Assembly: GCA_000818945.1 (NCBI GenBank)
Contig: KN805374.1
Coordinates: 560,921 to 624,920 of the forward strand
DNA: 64,000 bases
Reading direction: 5' to 3'
DNA from: Schizochytrium sp. CCTCC M209059
Lineage: Eukaryota; Sar; Bigyra; Thraustochytrida; Thraustochytriidae
Positions 62,422-64,000 of the stretch are shown here, one piece after another (positions within the stretch are counted from its first letter, which is position 1; each line of letters begins with the position of its first letter). The notes under the pieces are model-generated. The model saw only the letters and a program-made list of their open reading frames with translations. It was not told where the DNA came from and searched no databases. A program made the position numbers and the translations under genes.

Positions 62422-63893
62422 GCCATGGCCAGCCAGCGAGCTAATCGCAAGAACGGTTGTGCGTAAGAGAGAGATACCGGTGGTTCACCGCCACCATCAG
62501 CCTGGCAGCAGAAGCAGCTGCAGCGGGCAGTGGTGGCTGGCCGGACCGCGCGGGCTCGGCCCTATCCGGCTCGGCTCGGCCCGGACGCCGTACACGCGCC
62601 CGTCACCTCGAAGCAATTCACACGCGCCATTCTCCTAGACTGGCATGCGCGCGCCGGCGCAGAATCTCGACCACTGGCCACTGGCCACTGGCCACTGCAC
62701 TGCACTGTACTGCACTTCCAGCCACCACGACGCTTTACTTTTGCAGTTGGTCCTAGATCAGCCAACCAGATGAATATGACTGTTATTACTTTTTCTAACG
62801 CCGATCCCGGTTCAGGGGGGGGGCGCGTGCACCCGCAGTGCGCCACCTCTTTCGCGCACCTCTTGCGGCCGCCCCCGCTCGCGCTGTGGGCAGCTGTGGG
62901 CTCCTTTATACATTTTGACTTCGGAGAGATGAAAGAAAGAAGGAAAGAAAGAGCGAGCTCGCGCCCGCCGCGCGCTTAGGCGACCTCTCCTTTCTCCTCT
63001 CCTTTCCTTCATTGTTTCCTTTCCTATTGCTCCTTTCCTGGCGTTTGCTTAACGTCGCTTTCTTGCTCTGGTCTGGTCTGGTCTAGTCTGCTCTGGCCTA
63101 CTCTGCTTTGCTTTGCTCTCCTTTCGCAGCCGTCACGCACGGCGGAGCGAGAAAAGCGGGGGCAGGGGCGATGGTCTCTCCTCCTTTGCCTTGCCTTCCT
63201 TGCCTTGCCTTGCCTTGCCTTGCCTTGCCTTGCCGTGCAGGGACCGTGATTCGAACGTGTGCGGGGGCGTGCGTCTTTGTACGTGCAGCCGTTCGGGTGG
63301 CGCAGCTCGTGTTCCTGCTCCTGCTCGAGGGGACAGACCAAGGTCGGGTGGACCGGGTAGGTCTGATTGCCTGCAAGCAAGTCTGTCGAGGTCTGTCTGC
63401 GCGCTCCCTTCGCGGCTGGGCCTCTGCGCGTCGCAGCGGTAGCTAGAATCGACCGACCCAGCCGAGCACAGCGGCGAGCTCGGCAGGCTTCTGTCGCCAG
63501 TCACGGCCCCGGCAGGATTTCAGAAAGGCAGGAGGAAGTAGCTAGCTAGCGCGCAGGAGGTACTACCCGACGACGAGCAACATCCGCATCATCCGCACTC
63601 TTCGCCCCTCCCCCGTGCTGAAGACGTCGGTGCCCCTCTCTCTGCAGCGGCCCGGTCGGGCTCCCGCCGCGCCGAGGAACGGCAGGCTCGCAGGCACGCG
63701 GCGCGAGGCCGTGCCGCCGGCCCGAGCGCGGGGCGCGTCGGGCCCCTCGCCGCCCCGGGGTTGGGGTTGGGCGCAGCGCGTGCACGGCGGCCGCCGGCTA
63801 GCGCGGCCTAGGCGCCGGCTACCGTAAACTCGCGGCCAGGGAACAGAATTAAAAACTTTTTAATAAAAAAAGAGCTCCCAGGCAGGGCAGGCT
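62422..63893. other. GC-rich spacer at the right side of the window
   Basis: No supported gene. It contains GGCTC/CTGG runs, tandem CACTGGCCACTGG units near 62670-62700, GGTCT runs near 63070-63085 and a CCTTG pentanucleotide run at about 63185-63235. An A/T-rich stretch (about 63848-63872) precedes the candidate start at 63894. Confidence 0.55.
63185..63235. repeat. CCTTG pentanucleotide run
   Basis: About nine tandem CCTTG units. Related GGCTT and CATTT pentanucleotide runs occur at 31010-31110. Confidence 0.85.
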
Positions 63894-64000
63894 ATGTGGA
63901 GTTCCTCGGGAGCGGCGGCGCCATCGATGGCGATCGACACACGGAGGCGCCGCGAGGAGCGCCTGGGCGCGGCCCTCGGCGGCGGCGACGGGCTTGCGGG
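63894..64000 (+). CDS. Possible 5' end of a gene running off the window
   Basis: An ATG at 63894 (MWSSSGAAAPSMAIDTRRRR) opens a frame with no stop to the window end. A second in-frame ATG at 63927 has a better context (ATCGATGGCG). Only 35 codons are visible, Ala/Arg/Gly rich, so chance is a serious alternative in this GC-rich DNA. Confidence 0.22.
   Translation, partial: MWSSSGAAAPSMAIDTRRRREERLGAALGGGDGLA

Noticed and set aside
63241..63262. TTCGAA-containing stretch resembling a tRNA T-loop on the - strand
   Set aside because: The flanking bases do not form a five-base-pair T-stem and no acceptor stem is found.

Overview
The window is nuclear DNA of a unicellular eukaryote. It is GC-rich, gene-dense in patches and intron-poor. 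Most genes are single uninterrupted ORFs of 300-1,600 codons, and their starts often sit in a good context (A/G at -3, G at +4). The gene set fits a flagellated protist: mitochondrial ClpX and VWA8, a FAM227-like protein, an N-acylated phosphagen kinase, four-repeat MYB and MORN proteins. A heterotrophic stramenopile of the thraustochytrid/labyrinthulomycete type is my best guess. That is inference from gene structure and content, because no rRNA or other taxonomic marker is present.

Layout. 1-17 kb is a gene block: a PROPPIN C-terminus, an ALKBH8-like dioxygenase divergent from a RAD51C-like recombinase, an LRR tail-anchored protein, mitochondrial ClpX divergent from methionyl-tRNA synthetase, a NEPRO-like protein divergent from a one-intron glycosyltransferase-like gene, and a four-repeat MYB. 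17.1-29.4 kb has no convincing long gene. It is packed with simple repeats, including a CTTT tract of about 348 bp, and has a less GC-rich island near 27.2-29.1 kb with splice-like signals. 29.4-43 kb holds a phosphagen kinase with a long CAG tract in its 5' leader, a FAM227-like protein, a membrane-anchored CRAL-TRIO protein, a VWA8-type AAA+ protein without its VWA domain, and a small Cys-rich membrane protein. 42.7-45.7 kb is non-coding with diverged repeats.

The most unusual locus is 45,709-50,847. It is a 5.1-kb DNA transposon bounded by perfect 18-bp inverted repeats. On the + strand it carries a frameshifted nuclease gene with a FEN1/XPG-like flap-endonuclease fold, then a SAP segment and a SWIM zinc finger. 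On the - strand it carries the N-terminal part of a transposase with a THAP-like start, a coiled coil and an HTH_Tnp_4-like segment. A 1,026-bp sequence duplicated without visible differences has replaced the expected DDE catalytic part and the nuclease C-terminus, so this copy looks defective. The right end lies 72 bp before the next host gene.

50.9-62.4 kb contains three host genes: a four-helix membrane protein with a MORN motif and a DUF900-like alpha/beta-hydrolase domain, a class V aminotransferase of the isopenicillin-N-epimerase type, and a 1,599-residue protein joining an MLKL-like helical N-terminus, a pseudokinase, armadillo repeats and a RING finger. The last 1.6 kb is mostly GC-rich spacer, with a possible gene start at the right edge. 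I found no CRISPR array, rRNA or tRNA gene.
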